A stretch of DNA of 64,000 nucleotides from Mesorhizobium sp. B2-1-8 (GCF_006442545.2 NZ_CP083952.1:4937501-5001500); one strand, 5' to 3'; numbered from the stretch's first letter, positions 17,779 to 27,421 are shown. The notes: generated by a model not told the origin, from the letters alone. Numbers and translations: made by a program.

Positions 17779-19760
17779 GACAGGCCCGCCGGCACCACCG
17801 CCTGCTTGCGACGGCGCGATGGCGCGCCGACACGCAGGCGTCTGTCCATCAGCGACATGGCCGCACCCACCATCATCACCAGGCCGCCGCCCCAGATCAG
17901 CGTCACCAGCGGCTTCCACCACAGGCGCACCACGACCGAGCCGTCCTTGCCCTCGTCGCCGAGCGAAATGTAGAGCTGGGAGAGGCCGATCGTCTTGATG
18001 CCGGACTCCGTCGTCGTCATCTGCCGCACGGGATAGAAACGCTTGGCGGAGCTGATTTCGCCGACAGCGCTGCCGCTGACGCCGATCAGCTCGAAACGGC
18101 CGCGATCCTCGCTGTAGTTCGGTCCCTGGGCAGGATAGAGGCCGACGAAACGAACCGTGCGGCCGGAGATTTCGACGGTTTCACCAGCATGCATGGACAG
18201 GATCTTCTCCGTGCCAAAGCAGAGCGTGCCGACAATGCCGAGCACCGTCAGGCCGAGGCCAAGATGCGCGAAAGCGGTCCCGAACACCGAGCGTGGCAGA
18301 CCAACCAGGCGTCTGACCAGGACCGGCGCGGCGACATTGCCGACCCCGGCTTTGACGGCGATGTCGGTTAGCGCACCGAGGATCAGCCAGACGGCAAGGC
18401 CGACGCCAAGCGCAGCAAGCACCGAAGCGCCGTCGATGAACAAGGCGGTGACCAGCGTTGCCAGAAGGGCGGCCGCGAACGCCACCATCAGACGCTGCGC
18501 GACGCCAAACACATCGCCGCGCTTCCAGGCCAGCAGCGGCCCAAAGGGAACCATCACCAGCAGCGGCACCATCAGCGGTGCGAAGGTAAGGTTGAAGAAC
18601 GGCGCTCCGACCGAAATCTTGTCGGCCGAAAAAGCCTCGACCGCCAGCGGATAGAGCGTGCCGACCAGCACGGTGGCGGTCGCCGTGGTCAGGAACAGAT
18701 TGTTGAGGACGAGTGCGCCTTCGCGCGAAATCGGATGGAACAAGCCGCCTGCCGTCAACTTCGATGCGCGCAGCGCAAACAGTGACAGCGAGCCGCCGAT
18801 GAACAGCGTCAGGATGCACAGGATGAAGACGCCGCGCGTCGGATCGGTGGCAAAGGCGTGGACGGAAGTCAGGACGCCCGAACGCACCAGGAAGGTGCCG
18901 AGCAGCGACAGCGAGAAGGTCAAAATGGCGAGCAGCAGCGTCCAGATCTTCAAAGCCGAGCGCTTTTCCATGACGATGGCCGAATGCAACAGCGCGGTGC
19001 CCGCCAGCCACGGCATGAAGGAAGCGTTTTCGACCGGGTCCCAGAACCAGAAGCCGCCCCAGCCGAGCTCGTAATAGGCCCAGTACGATCCCATGGCGAT
19101 GCCGCCGGTCAGGAACATCCAGGCGACCAGTGTCCATGGCCGCACCCAGCGCGCCCAGGAGGCATCGATGCGCCCCTCGATGAGGGCCGCGACCGAGAAG
19201 GAAAAGCAGATCGAGAAGCCGACATAGCCGAGATAGAGCAGCGGCGGATGAATGGCGAGGCCAAGATCCTGCAGGATCGGGTTGAGATCGCGGCCTTCGA
19301 TGGGCGCCGGGTTGAGGCGGATGAAAGGATTGGACGTCACCAGGATGAACAGGAAGAAGGCAGCGCCAATGGCGCCCTGCACCGCAAGCACGTTGGCGCG
19401 CAGCGTCGCCGGCAGGTTGGAGCCGAAAGCGGCGACAAGCGCGCCGAAGAAGGTCAGGATCAGCACCCAGAGCAGCATCGAGCCTTCGTGATTGCCCCAG
19501 GTCCCGGTGATCTTGTAGATCAGCGGCTGAAGCGAATGCGAGTTCTCCCAAACGTTCGCCAGCGAAAAATCGGAGCTTGCATAGGCGCTGGCAAGGGCTG
19601 CGAAGGACAGCGCGGTCAACGCAAAACCAGTCACCGCGACCGGACCGCCGACTGCCATCAGGCGCTGGTTGTTCAGCCGCGCGCCAAACAGCGGCACGAT
19701 GGTCTGCACCAGTGAAAGCGCGAACGCCAGAACCAGGGCGAAATGTCCGGTCTCAACCAT
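17775..19760 (-). CDS. ccmF: Haem lyase subunit CcmF (CycK)
   Basis: A 661-residue polytopic membrane protein with about 14 hydrophobic segments. The tryptophan-rich haem-handling motif WGGFWFWDPVENASFMPWL is present at about residue 235, with conserved histidines nearby. It joins haem delivered by CcmE to apocytochrome c on the periplasmic face. Its start is 32 bp after the ccmE stop. Length and motif are normal for the family. Confidence 0.96.
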   Translation of the reverse strand: MVETGHFALVLAFALSLVQTIVPLFGARLNNQRLMAVGGPVAVTGFALTALSFAALASAYASSDFSLANVWENSHSLQPLIYKITGTWGNHEGSMLLWVLILTFFGALVAAFGSNLPATLRANVLAVQGAIGAAFFLFILVTSNPFIRLNPAPIEGRDLNPILQDLGLAIHPPLLYLGYVGFSICFSFSVAALIEGRIDASWARWVRPWTLVAWMFLTGGIAMGSYWAYYELGWGGFWFWDPVENASFMPWLAGTALLHSAIVMEKRSALKIWTLLLAILTFSLSLLGTFLVRSGVLTSVHAFATDPTRGVFILCILTLFIGGSLSLFALRASKLTAGGLFHPISREGALVLNNLFLTTATATVLVGTLYPLAVEAFSADKISVGAPFFNLTFAPLMVPLLVMVPFGPLLAWKRGDVFGVAQRLMVAFAAALLATLVTALFIDGASVLAALGVGLAVWLILGALTDIAVKAGVGNVAAPVLVRRLVGLPRSVFGTAFAHLGLGLTVLGIVGTLCFGTEKILSMHAGETVEISGRTVRFVGLYPAQGPNYSEDRGRFELIGVSGSAVGEISSAKRFYPVRQMTTTESGIKTIGLSQLYISLGDEGKDGSVVVRLWWKPLVTLIWGGGLVMMVGAAMSLMDRRLRVGAPSRRRKQAVVPAGLS

Positions 19761-19792
19761 TCCCGCGACTCACGCTTGCTCTCCCGCCGGGG

Positions 19793-20236
19793 TTACTCAC
19801 TCTTGCTCTCCTGCCAGACACCCTTGGCCTTCAGCCCGTCGGCAACTTCCTTGGGCATGTAACGCTCATCGTGCTTGGCCAGCACGCTGTCGGCGACAAA
19901 GACGCCGTCGGCGCCGAAGGTGCCCTCGGTGATGACGCCCTGCCCTTCGCGAAAAAGATCGGGCAGGATGCCGGTATAGGTCACCTTGACCGATTTGTGG
20001 GTGTCGGTGACGGAAAAGGCGACGGTCGCGCCCTGGCCGCGCTGGATGGTGCCTTTTTCGACCAAACCGCCGAGCCTGATGCGCTGGCCGGGCTGCACGC
20101 TGGCAGTGGTCAGATCGGCCGGCATGTAGAAATAGGACGCTTTCTGGCCAAGCGCGTAGAAGGTCAGGCCGGTGGCGGCGGCGAGGAAAGCCAAGCCGCC
20201 CACAATCACCGACAATCGTTTCTGCTTGCGCGTCAT
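19793..20236 (-). CDS. ccmE: Periplasmic haem chaperone CcmE (CycJ)
   Basis: A 147-residue protein with one N-terminal membrane anchor ([19 protein letters not shown]) and an OB-fold domain. The covalent haem-binding histidine is H122 in KHDERY, with Y126 as the expected axial ligand (HxxxY motif). It carries haem from CcmC/D to CcmF. It follows ccmI by 8 bp. Confidence 0.96.
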   Translation of the reverse strand: MTRKQKRLSVIVGGLAFLAAATGLTFYALGQKASYFYMPADLTTASVQPGQRIRLGGLVEKGTIQRGQGATVAFSVTDTHKSVKVTYTGILPDLFREGQGVITEGTFGADGVFVADSVLAKHDERYMPKEVADGLKAKGVWQESKSE

Positions 20237-20244
20237 GTCAAGTT

Positions 20245-21384
20245 CTACTCCGTCGCCGTCAGGCCGAGCGAGGCGGCAAAGGCGGTGAATTTCCTGGCTT
20301 CGTCACTGTCGGCTCCAAAGACCGCAATGGCGCGGCCCAGCGCATCGCGTGCCTGATCGGTCTTGCCCAGCACGACATAGGAACGAACCAGCCGCATCCA
20401 TCCTTCCGGGTCGCGCGGATTTTGACGAAGTTTGTCGTCGAGCCCGGCGACCATGGTGTTGATCATGGCTTCCCTGTCCTGCGGCGACATGGAGGATGCC
20501 GCGTCGACATCGGCGGCATCGGGGCTTTTCGCGGCCACGCCGGAAGCGAATTCGGGGCCGCCGGATTTGGCCAATGCCTGTTCGACGGCGCCCCGCCACG
20601 GTGAATTCGGCGGCAGCCTGCCAAGCATCGCTTGCCACGCGGCGGCCGCTTCCTTGCCGCGGCCCTCCTGTGCCAACGCCATGGCCAGATAGAAACTGGC
20701 TTTCGCGTTGGCCGGATCGAGCTTCAAGGCCGCCTCGAAGGCATCCTGGGCATCGGCCGAAACGATACCGCCCGCTGCACCGGCTATGGCCTCGCCGAGG
20801 CCGGCCTGGCGGGCGGCATTGTCGCCGTCCAGGCGTATGGCGTTGCGGTAGGCCGCCGCGGCGTCGGCAAAGCGCTGCATGCGCAGATAGACCGGCGCCA
20901 GCACATCCCAGCCCCGCCCATCGGAAGGATTGGCAGCAAGATGGGCTTCTGCGCGCGCCACCAGCTCATCGACCGAGCTGTCGGCCGGGTTCTTGGCCAG
21001 CCGCTCGCTGAGCGGCTGCGACGGCAGGTCAGGCGAGCCGATCTGGCTATAGAGCCCCCAGCTGACCAACGGTACCACCAGCACGGCGGCGGTCGCGACG
21101 AGCCGTGCCGTGACCGATGCTGATCTGCCAGATGTCTTGTCCGCCATATCCGCGTTGCCCAGGCGAAGGATGCGGCGGGCGATCTCGGCGCGCGCCTCGG
21201 CCGCTTCAGCGGGCCCGATCAGGCCGCGTGCGGCGTCGCGGTCGAGTTCGTCCAATTGATCGCGATAGACTTCCAGATCGTGATCGCCGCTCGATGACGC
21301 GTCCTTGGAGGCCCCAGCCAGCGGCAAAAGCACCGCCAGGCTGGCGCCCAGCGTGAGAATTGCGGCTATGACCCAGAACAGCAT
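20245..21384 (-). CDS. ccmI: Cytochrome c maturation protein CcmI (CycH)
   Basis: A 379-residue protein beginning [20 protein letters not shown], a membrane helix, then a cytoplasmic loop ([20 protein letters not shown]) and a second helix ([20 protein letters not shown]). A long TPR-like periplasmic region follows ([40 protein letters not shown]). It acts as a chaperone for apocytochrome c C termini. The start at 21384 is used rather than the track frame start at 21429 because the helix begins there. First gene of the ccm operon. Confidence 0.93.
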   Translation of the reverse strand: MLFWVIAAILTLGASLAVLLPLAGASKDASSSGDHDLEVYRDQLDELDRDAARGLIGPAEAAEARAEIARRILRLGNADMADKTSGRSASVTARLVATAAVLVVPLVSWGLYSQIGSPDLPSQPLSERLAKNPADSSVDELVARAEAHLAANPSDGRGWDVLAPVYLRMQRFADAAAAYRNAIRLDGDNAARQAGLGEAIAGAAGGIVSADAQDAFEAALKLDPANAKASFYLAMALAQEGRGKEAAAAWQAMLGRLPPNSPWRGAVEQALAKSGGPEFASGVAAKSPDAADVDAASSMSPQDREAMINTMVAGLDDKLRQNPRDPEGWMRLVRSYVVLGKTDQARDALGRAIAVFGADSDEARKFTAFAASLGLTATE

Positions 21385-21508
21385 GGTTCTTCCAATAAAG
21401 GCAGAGCCTTGCCCTGCCAACACAGGCATCCTGCGACGCTTTGACGGCAGGCGCGCCGAATGTCCTTGATCGACATCAACTGGCCGGATCGCAACCGGAC
21501 CCGGCCAG

Positions 21509-21949
21509 CTAGGTCAGTGGTGTCCAACTGCCGTCGGCATTGCGGCAGGCCGTTCCGTGCGCCGTGACACTGGCGCTGCCGGTGAATACCGTCTGCGTGT
21601 ACTGGCGGCAGTCCTGCGAACCGACGCGGTAAGGTTGGGCTGGAACGACCTCGCCATGGCGCGAGGCCTGATCGCCTTTCCACGTCACCTTCTGGCCGCT
21701 GGTGTTGTATTCGAGCGCCTTGTATTCGGCCTCGAGCGCGCTGCGCTTCTCCGTGTCGCTCAGGCCATTGCCGATCGACCCGCCAATGAGGCCGCCACCC
21801 ATGGCGGAAATGATCGACTTGGTGACGACCTTGCCACCCGCCGGGGGCGTCGACGCCGGTGTCGGCGCCACGGTCGGACCCTTGCCGCTCAAGGTGGTGC
21901 AGCCCGATATGGCCAGCAAGGCGGAAACAAGCGCGACGCGAATCTTCAT
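21509..21949 (-). CDS. Outer-membrane lipoprotein, 17-kDa surface-antigen-like
   Basis: A 146-residue protein with lipobox LAISGC, giving a probable lipidated cysteine at residue 16. Residues about 40-60 form a glycine zipper (GGGLIGGSIGNGL), typical of the 17-kDa/Rickettsia surface-antigen-like family. The C-terminal half (VPAQPYRVGSQDCRQYTQTV, then GTACRNADGSW) has a conserved cysteine pair. Role in envelope integrity is inferred. It lies between ccmI and feuQ, all on the minus strand, but is separated by more than 100 bp from each. Confidence 0.82.
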   Translation of the reverse strand: MKIRVALVSALLAISGCTTLSGKGPTVAPTPASTPPAGGKVVTKSIISAMGGGLIGGSIGNGLSDTEKRSALEAEYKALEYNTSGQKVTWKGDQASRHGEVVPAQPYRVGSQDCRQYTQTVFTGSASVTAHGTACRNADGSWTPLT

Positions 21950-22133
21950 GCCAACAACCGGTATTCCTGAGCTGGAGCCTGCCATGGATGCGCGGGGAGC
22001 ATCATCTGAGAAGTGGGCGTGGCCATAGTGTTGATATTTGTCGGAAATTTGGCCGCTGCCGGCCAGTACGGGGTCAATCGATATGCCGCCATAGCATGCG
22101 CCGCCCATCGGTGTCGATTGGCCTGGGGAAACG

Positions 22134-23567
22134 TCACGGAAGGCTCCGCAATCGCACCACCGCCTTCAATCCGCCCATGCCGGAGCGTTCCAGCACCAGG
22201 CCGCCGCCATATTCGTTGACGAGGTCGGCGACGATGGCGAGGCCGAGACCCGTTCCCGGTTTTGTCTCGTCCAGGCGCCGTCCGCGCTTCATGGCTTCGC
22301 GCGCCTTGTCCTCGGGAATGCCAGGGCCGTCGTCCTCGATGCTGATCTCAAACAGGTTGTCACCGCTGCCGGTCAACGGCGCAACCGCAACCGACACCAC
22401 GCTCTTTGACCATTTCATCGCATTTTCGAGAAGGTTGCCAAGCAGTTCCTCGAGGTCTTCGCGTTCGCCGGCAAAGACGATCTCCGTGGCCGGCAGCGAC
22501 AGCGACAGGTTGGTCCGCGGGTTGAGCTTCTGCAAGACGCGCACCATGCGCTGCACCAGCGGCGCCACCGGCGTGCGGTAGACGACGCTGTCGCGCTGCG
22601 CCGCGACGCGGGCGCGCTGCAAATAGTGGTCGATCTGCTTTTGCATGGAGGCGGCCTGCTCGGCGATCAATTGTCCCTTGGCTCCGCCAAGCGCCCGGCC
22701 CTCGTTGAGCAGAACGGCGAGCGGCGTCTTCAGTGAATGGGCAAGATTGCCGACCTGCGTCCGCGAGCGTTCGACAATGCGTTTGTTGTTTTCAATCAAC
22801 GCGTTGGTTTCGTTGGCTAAGGGTTCGATCTCGGCCGGGAAGCGGCCGTCGAGCCTCTGCGCGGTGCCCTCGCGCACCATGGCAAGCGCGTTGCGGACCC
22901 TGCGCAGAGGCTGCAGCCCGAGCAGGATGGCGATGGCGTTGATGGCGATCATGCCGATGCCGAACAGGCCGAGATAGGTCAGCAAGCGGCGCTGGAAGGT
23001 CTCTATTTCCTGCTCCAGCTCGGTCTTGTTGCCCATCACGCGGAAGCGCGCGGCGCGGTTCTTCGCATCGAGAACGAATTCGCTCTCGAACACGACCAGT
23101 TCTTCGCCATTGATGCCTTGCGCGGCATAGCTGCGCTGGAAATTGGCGTTGAAGGGAACATCCGCCACGTCGGGCGACGGGATGGTCCGGGTCATGGACG
23201 AAGAATGAAGATCGCCATGCACGCCTTCCGAGGCGGGTTCGACGGACCAGTACCAGCCCGAATTCGGTTCCGAGAAACGGAGGTCGCCAAGATCGGGGGA
23301 ACCGGTCAGCGCACCGCTGTCGGAAATGCCGATGGAGCCGATCAGGTTGAACAAATGCGCCGACAGCAGGCTGTCGAAGCCTCGCTCGCTGGCCTGGCGG
23401 TAAAGCGTGGTGATCAGGGTGAAGATGACGACCAGGGTGAGGATCGCCCACACCGTGGAGAAGGCGATGACGCGGAACGTCAGCGAGCGCGGCCATGCGC
23501 GCAGCGAAAGCCGTCTGCTCACGGTTGGGTTGGTAGGGAGCGGTTCCGCCTTACGCCTCCGGCTCAC
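22134..23567 (-). CDS. feuQ: Sensor histidine kinase FeuQ
   Basis: A 477-residue membrane kinase. It has a transmembrane helix (VIAFSTVWAILTLVVIFTLI), a periplasmic sensor of about 160 residues, a second helix, then H-box NLAHSLKTPLAVLLNEGRAL, LENAMKWS, DDGPGIPEDKA and GTGLGLAIVADL, a PhoQ-like catalytic core. Its GTG start at 23567 overlaps feuP by 17 bases; a second in-frame GTG at 23522 is possible. In Sinorhizobium FeuPQ control cyclic glucan export (ndvA) and osmoadaptation; in Rhizobium leguminosarum iron uptake was reported. The assignment uses the layout plus the feuN candidate upstream. Confidence 0.87.
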   Translation of the reverse strand: MSRRRKAEPLPTNPTVSRRLSLRAWPRSLTFRVIAFSTVWAILTLVVIFTLITTLYRQASERGFDSLLSAHLFNLIGSIGISDSGALTGSPDLGDLRFSEPNSGWYWSVEPASEGVHGDLHSSSMTRTIPSPDVADVPFNANFQRSYAAQGINGEELVVFESEFVLDAKNRAARFRVMGNKTELEQEIETFQRRLLTYLGLFGIGMIAINAIAILLGLQPLRRVRNALAMVREGTAQRLDGRFPAEIEPLANETNALIENNKRIVERSRTQVGNLAHSLKTPLAVLLNEGRALGGAKGQLIAEQAASMQKQIDHYLQRARVAAQRDSVVYRTPVAPLVQRMVRVLQKLNPRTNLSLSLPATEIVFAGEREDLEELLGNLLENAMKWSKSVVSVAVAPLTGSGDNLFEISIEDDGPGIPEDKAREAMKRGRRLDETKPGTGLGLAIVADLVNEYGGGLVLERSGMGGLKAVVRLRSLP

Positions 23568-24216
23568 GCATGCGGTAGCCCATGCCGCGCACGGTTTCGA
23601 TCATGTCGATGCCCATCTTCTTGCGCAGCCGCCCGACAAAGACCTCGATCGTGTTGGAATCGCGATCGAAATCCTGGTCGTAGAGATGTTCCACCAGTTC
23701 CGTGCGCGAAACGACCTCGCCCATGTGGTGCATCAGATAGGCAAGCAGCCGGAATTCATGCGAGGTCAATTTCAGCGGCACGCCGGCGACATCGGCCTTC
23801 GAAGCCTTGGTGTCGAGACGCAGCGGCCCGCAGGTCAGTTCCGACGAGGCGTGGCCGGCGGCGCGGCGGATCAAGGCCCTGACCCGCGCCAACACTTCCT
23901 CGATGTGGAACGGCTTGGCGACGTAATCGTCGGCACCGGCGTCGATGCCGGACACCTTGTCACTCCAGCGGTCACGCGCCGTCAGGATCAGCACCGGCAT
24001 CTTGCGGCCGCCGCGACGCCAGCGCTCGACCACGCTGATGCCGTCCATCTGCGGCAGGCCGATGTCGAGCACGACGGCATCGTAAGGCTCGGTGTCGCCG
24101 AGGAAATGACCCTCCTCGCCATCGAAGGCACGGTCGACGACATAGCCGGCATCGACCAGCGCATCCGAAATCTGCCGGTTGAGATCCTTGTCATCCTCGA
24201 CGACGAGTACGCGCAT
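23551..24216 (-). CDS. feuP: Response regulator FeuP
   Basis: A 221-residue OmpR/PhoB-type regulator. The receiver starts MRVLVVEDDKDLNRQ with phosphoacceptor D51 (VVLDIGLPQMDG) and YVAKPFH; the C-terminal winged helix has LTSHEFRLLAYLMHHMG and VFVGRLRKKMG. The start at 24216 is the canonical receiver start, whereas the open frame to 24468 runs through the feuN coding region in another frame. It is encoded 91 bp after the feuN candidate and overlaps feuQ. Confidence 0.92.
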   Translation of the reverse strand: MRVLVVEDDKDLNRQISDALVDAGYVVDRAFDGEEGHFLGDTEPYDAVVLDIGLPQMDGISVVERWRRGGRKMPVLILTARDRWSDKVSGIDAGADDYVAKPFHIEEVLARVRALIRRAAGHASSELTCGPLRLDTKASKADVAGVPLKLTSHEFRLLAYLMHHMGEVVSRTELVEHLYDQDFDRDSNTIEVFVGRLRKKMGIDMIETVRGMGYRMREPEA

Positions 24217-24307
24217 GCGGGGACCAATGCCTGTTGGACTGAAGTTGCAGATATAGGCCGATTCCGCCGGCCTGGGAAACGGAGCCCTGTAGGAAGGGAA
24301 GACTGCG

Positions 24308-24607
24308 TCAGTTCTGTGGAACGACGATTTCGGAGCGGCGCGGACGCTGCCCGTCCTTGCCGGGCACGAGCACGACGATGACGCAGACCGGCTGGCCGCC
24401 ACGCGTCGACGCCGAGGCCTTGGCGAGCGTCCCGCCATTCTGCTGGGCCACCTGCTGACCGATCGCATAGCAGTCGGATGCGGCCAAGACGATCGGGCTG
24501 GGCTGGTCGGGCGCGATCACCGGTATCGCCATTGCCTGCGACGCAAACAGCCCGGCGGCACTAAGCGCCAGGGTCGCGGTTCGGAAATGGGAGCGAAGCG
24601 TTTTCAT
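24308..24607 (-). CDS. feuN: Small periplasmic protein, probable FeuN
   Basis: A 99-residue protein with signal peptide (MKTLRSHFRTATLALSAAGL, cleavage near AMA|IPV), leaving about 72 mature residues with two cysteines (ASDCYAIGQQV and GGQPVCVIVVLVPG), plausibly one disulfide. It stands directly upstream of feuP and feuQ on the same strand. In Sinorhizobium meliloti a small periplasmic protein FeuN encoded upstream of feuPQ inhibits FeuQ; size, location and export signal fit. Identity is by context rather than a remembered sequence match. Confidence 0.72.
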   Translation of the reverse strand: MKTLRSHFRTATLALSAAGLFASQAMAIPVIAPDQPSPIVLAASDCYAIGQQVAQQNGGTLAKASASTRGGQPVCVIVVLVPGKDGQRPRRSEIVVPQN

Positions 24608-24778
24608 GACCGGCGTTGTAACGCATCGGTGCTGAACGTGAAATGAACGGTGAACGGCCCTGAAACCATGCTCGCCACACCCCTGCAACGCGAGACAGAC
24701 AATCCGGATTTCACCGCCCCACCAGTGAAACCCGCGAAAGCGCAGTTTAGACGCCGTTTCGATGATATTGAAAGCGCG

Positions 24779-25186
24779 TCAGGCGTTTTCCTGCGTCAGC
24801 GCACGGAATCGCAGCAGACCGTGATGGACAAGCAGTTCCTCATCATAACGCGCCTCGCTGAATTCCAGCGACAGCCGCGTCTGGCCACGCGGACCGATCA
24901 CCAGTACCGCGTCAGCAAGGCGTGCTTCGATGGCGGCCATGATGGCAAGCGTTTCGGCTTCGCCATGGGCCTTCGACCAGACATGCAGCGTGATCAGCTG
25001 GTCGTCATTGTTCTCGGCGCCGGTATCCCAGTCGAAGGCAGAGGTCTGGCCTGAAGTCACATAGGGAAAGGCGGCGTTATCGGTTGGCCGCTCGAGCAGT
25101 CCGGCGCCGCCCAGCAGCGCCGACAGCGACGCATCGCTTTTCAACCTGAGGAACAGGGCCTGCTGCAAATCACCGGGCGCCGTCAT
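24779..25186 (-). CDS. DUF3168 phage/gene-transfer-agent neck protein, orphan
   Basis: A 135-residue protein (MTAPGDLQQALFLRLKSDAS, then LLERPTDNAAFPYVTSGQTS) of the DUF3168 family, which in phages and rhodobacterial gene transfer agents lies between head-tail connector and major tail genes. RBS GAGGGGAATG precedes the ATG at 25186. No other phage genes flank it: a reductase pseudogene lies divergently on one side and feuN on the other. It is therefore an orphan here, either a remnant or part of a dispersed GTA gene set. Confidence 0.8.
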   Translation of the reverse strand: MTAPGDLQQALFLRLKSDASLSALLGGAGLLERPTDNAAFPYVTSGQTSAFDWDTGAENNDDQLITLHVWSKAHGEAETLAIMAAIEARLADAVLVIGPRGQTRLSLEFSEARYDEELLVHHGLLRFRALTQENA

Positions 25187-25420
25187 ATGTCATTCCCCTC
25201 GCCTGTCGCGGCTGCACCTATCGCAACCTAGTCGCCATGAACGGATTCCGCCAGAGTTGGAGTAACGGCAAGCTCTGGATCAGCTGATCCTATCGACAAC
25301 GCCAGCCATGGCATGAGTCCCGGTGTAAAATGTGAACGCTTTTTCCGATTAACGAGATGCGGCATGGGCACGCTCCGATCTGCTATCGCAAGCCAGATCA
25401 CCTGTCTTTGGAGACGGCCC

Positions 25421-26474
25421 ATGAATGTCGCACCCACTAGCGCCGGCAATGGCGCCCTCCTCGATACGTCGCGCCTGTGTGTCTGCACGGACCGCATCCA
25501 GGAGACGAGCGACGTCGTCACGCTGGTCTTCGAGCGCGTCGACGGCAGGGGTTTCGACTTCCGTGCCGGCCAGTCCACCACCATCCGCTTCGGCTGGAAC
25601 GGTGAACAGTTTTCCCGCGTCTTAAATAGCCTCGCCACCAAGCCGCCCGCAGCGTGTCGCTTTGACGATCAAGGCCGCCAAGGACGGCAAGGCAACTCGT
25701 ATCCTCCACGATCATTTCGGCGCAGGCGCGACGGCCGAGATCGGTGAAGCCGGTGGCATGTTCACGCTTGAGGGCCGTGCCTTCCAAAAGGCACTTTTCC
25801 TTTGCGCGGGCAGCGGCATCACCCCGTTCATGTCAATGCTGCGGTCGCTCAGCGATGCCGGCAGCGATCTCGATATCTGCCTCATCCAATGCGCGCGAAC
25901 GCCAGGCGATCTTCTTTTCGAGGACGAACTGCGAAGCTTTGCCCAACTGCCTGGGCTGCGTGTGGAGACCGTTTGCAGCCAGGCGTCCGGCGCCTTTGGC
26001 GCGGGCGGCCGGCTTGACATGACGAAGCTGGCCGAACTCGTGCCGGATACGGCAGAACGTAGCGCCTTTCTATGCGGGCCTTCGGCGTTCATGGAAGCGA
26101 TGCGCCGCGACCTTCTTGAGCTTGGGGTACCGGCACGCGAGATTTTCGAAGAAGCCTTCGGCCCAACGCCGTCGGGCGCCAAATCTGCAGCTGACAGGGG
26201 ACAAGGCGGCGAGGCAAGGAGCATTCTTTTCCAGCGTTGCAGCATCAATCGCGTGGCCGGCGCCGGTGAGACCATTTTGGATATTGCCGAGGCCGCCGGC
26301 ATCCATGTCGAGACGTCCTGCCGAATGGGCCTGTGCGGAACATGCAAGGTCATGCTGGCAAGCGGCGCGGTGGACATGAACCAGATGGGGGGCCTTTCGG
26401 ATGCCGAGCGCGAGGCAGGCTTTGTCCTTGCTTGCTGCAGCACACCGACCAGCGACATCGCTGTCGACCTGTAA
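25421..26474 (+). pseudogene. Frameshifted ferredoxin-type oxidoreductase (FAD/NAD + C-terminal 2Fe-2S)
   Basis: Two frames together make one reductase. The first, from ATG 25421 (GGAGAC upstream), has the FAD-domain start (RGFDFRAGQSTTIRF, QFSRV). The second takes over near 25660 (TIKAAKDGKATRILHDHFG) and continues with the NAD-domain motif LCAGSGITPFMSML, CGPSAFM, and a 2Fe-2S domain C-x4-C-x2-C (SCRMGLCGTC) plus a final CC. The shift is +1 relative to the first frame, within 25640-25660, with no slippery site, so a genuine lesion or sequencing error is likelier than recoding. Such reductases (GbcB/CntB-like) feed Rieske oxygenases. A 14-bp palindrome (25277-25290) lies in its upstream gap. 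Confidence 0.8.
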
Positions 26475-26492
26475 CCACCTGCGTCGCGGCGC

Positions 26493-27338
26493 CTATACCG
26501 TCATTAGCTTGAGCGCCTTCAGCAAGCGGGCATGGGTGTGTGAATGATGATGCCGCACGTGCACGGCGGAATAGATCGGATGGGAGATTCTTGGCGCGTC
26601 GGCGACGAGCTCCGCCACCTTCTCCTGAAGCAATTTCGTCGCGACCGCCGCGGTGACGAAGGCCGTACCGCCCTGGCTTCTCAGCAGATGGGCGACAGCG
26701 CCGCCGTTTCCGGTCGAAACCGGGCTGCTTTCCAGTTCGGGCAGCATCTGTTTGTGCGCGCGATCGAAGGATGCGGAGTAGTTGGCGCGAATGTAGTCCG
26801 CCGGCGTGATGTCACTGAACGCCACGCCGCGCGTGGAGACCATCACGAAGCTCTCCTCGGCGATCTGCTCATAGTGAATGTCGGGAAGATGCTGCGGCGA
26901 ATAAAGGACGGCGAGATCGAGGCTGCCGGTCGTGAGGTCCAGGATCATCTGGTTCGAGTAGTCGATCTCGACATAGATTGCCAGCTTGGGCATCGTCGCC
27001 CTCACCCAGACCAGCCATTCCTGCAGGACGCGCTCGTAAAGCTCGAACTGAATGCCGATGCGGATGAGACGGTCGAACTTGCCGACCGACTGGATTTCGC
27101 GGCGCGCATCCAGCCATCTGAGCTTTACCGCGCGCGCATGCTGCTCGAAGCGTACACCGGCGGCGGTGGGCTCCGTCCCGCTCTTGTTGCGAATGAAGAG
27201 CTGTTTTTCCAGCAGCGTCTCGAGCGTGCGAATGCGGCTCGAGACGGTGGACTGGGTGATGCCAAGCCGCTCCGCGGTCCTGTTGAAATTCCGGGTCTCG
27301 ATGAGATCGAGGAAGGTATCGAGCAATTCTATCTGCAT
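26493..27338 (-). CDS. LysR-family transcriptional regulator
   Basis: A 281-residue regulator. Its helix-turn-helix (MQIELLDTFLDLIETRNFNR, TAERLGITQSTVSSRIRTLE) is at residues 1-60, followed by a substrate-binding domain of about 200 residues. The start could be 10 residues earlier (27368). It is divergent from the amidohydrolase gene and convergent with the reductase pseudogene, with 170 bp of shared upstream DNA holding a T-N11-A dyad, so it probably controls the catabolic genes. A histidine-rich stretch (HVRHHHSHTHAR) near the C terminus is unusual for the family and could bind metal. Confidence 0.88.
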   Translation of the reverse strand: MQIELLDTFLDLIETRNFNRTAERLGITQSTVSSRIRTLETLLEKQLFIRNKSGTEPTAAGVRFEQHARAVKLRWLDARREIQSVGKFDRLIRIGIQFELYERVLQEWLVWVRATMPKLAIYVEIDYSNQMILDLTTGSLDLAVLYSPQHLPDIHYEQIAEESFVMVSTRGVAFSDITPADYIRANYSASFDRAHKQMLPELESSPVSTGNGGAVAHLLRSQGGTAFVTAAVATKLLQEKVAELVADAPRISHPIYSAVHVRHHHSHTHARLLKALKLMTV

Positions 27339-27404
27339 TCCGGCCATCAGCGAACGAGGCGATCCCAATCGGCTAGCGCCTTTCTGCCCTGGCAGGCAAT
27401 GGGT

Positions 27405-27421
27405 AATCGGATTCTTCGATT
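27405..27421. promoter_or_regulatory. Putative LysR operator (T-N11-A dyad)
   Basis: AATCG and CGATT arms flank a 7-nt centre, giving the T-N11-A spacing typical of LysR sites. It lies between the divergent LysR and amidohydrolase genes, about 67 bp above the LysR start and 87 bp before the amidohydrolase ATG. Confidence 0.5.

Noticed and set aside
25640..25664. Programmed frameshifting to express the split reductase
   Set aside because: No homopolymer or X-XXY-YYZ heptamer and no evident downstream structure, so a mutation is the simpler explanation.
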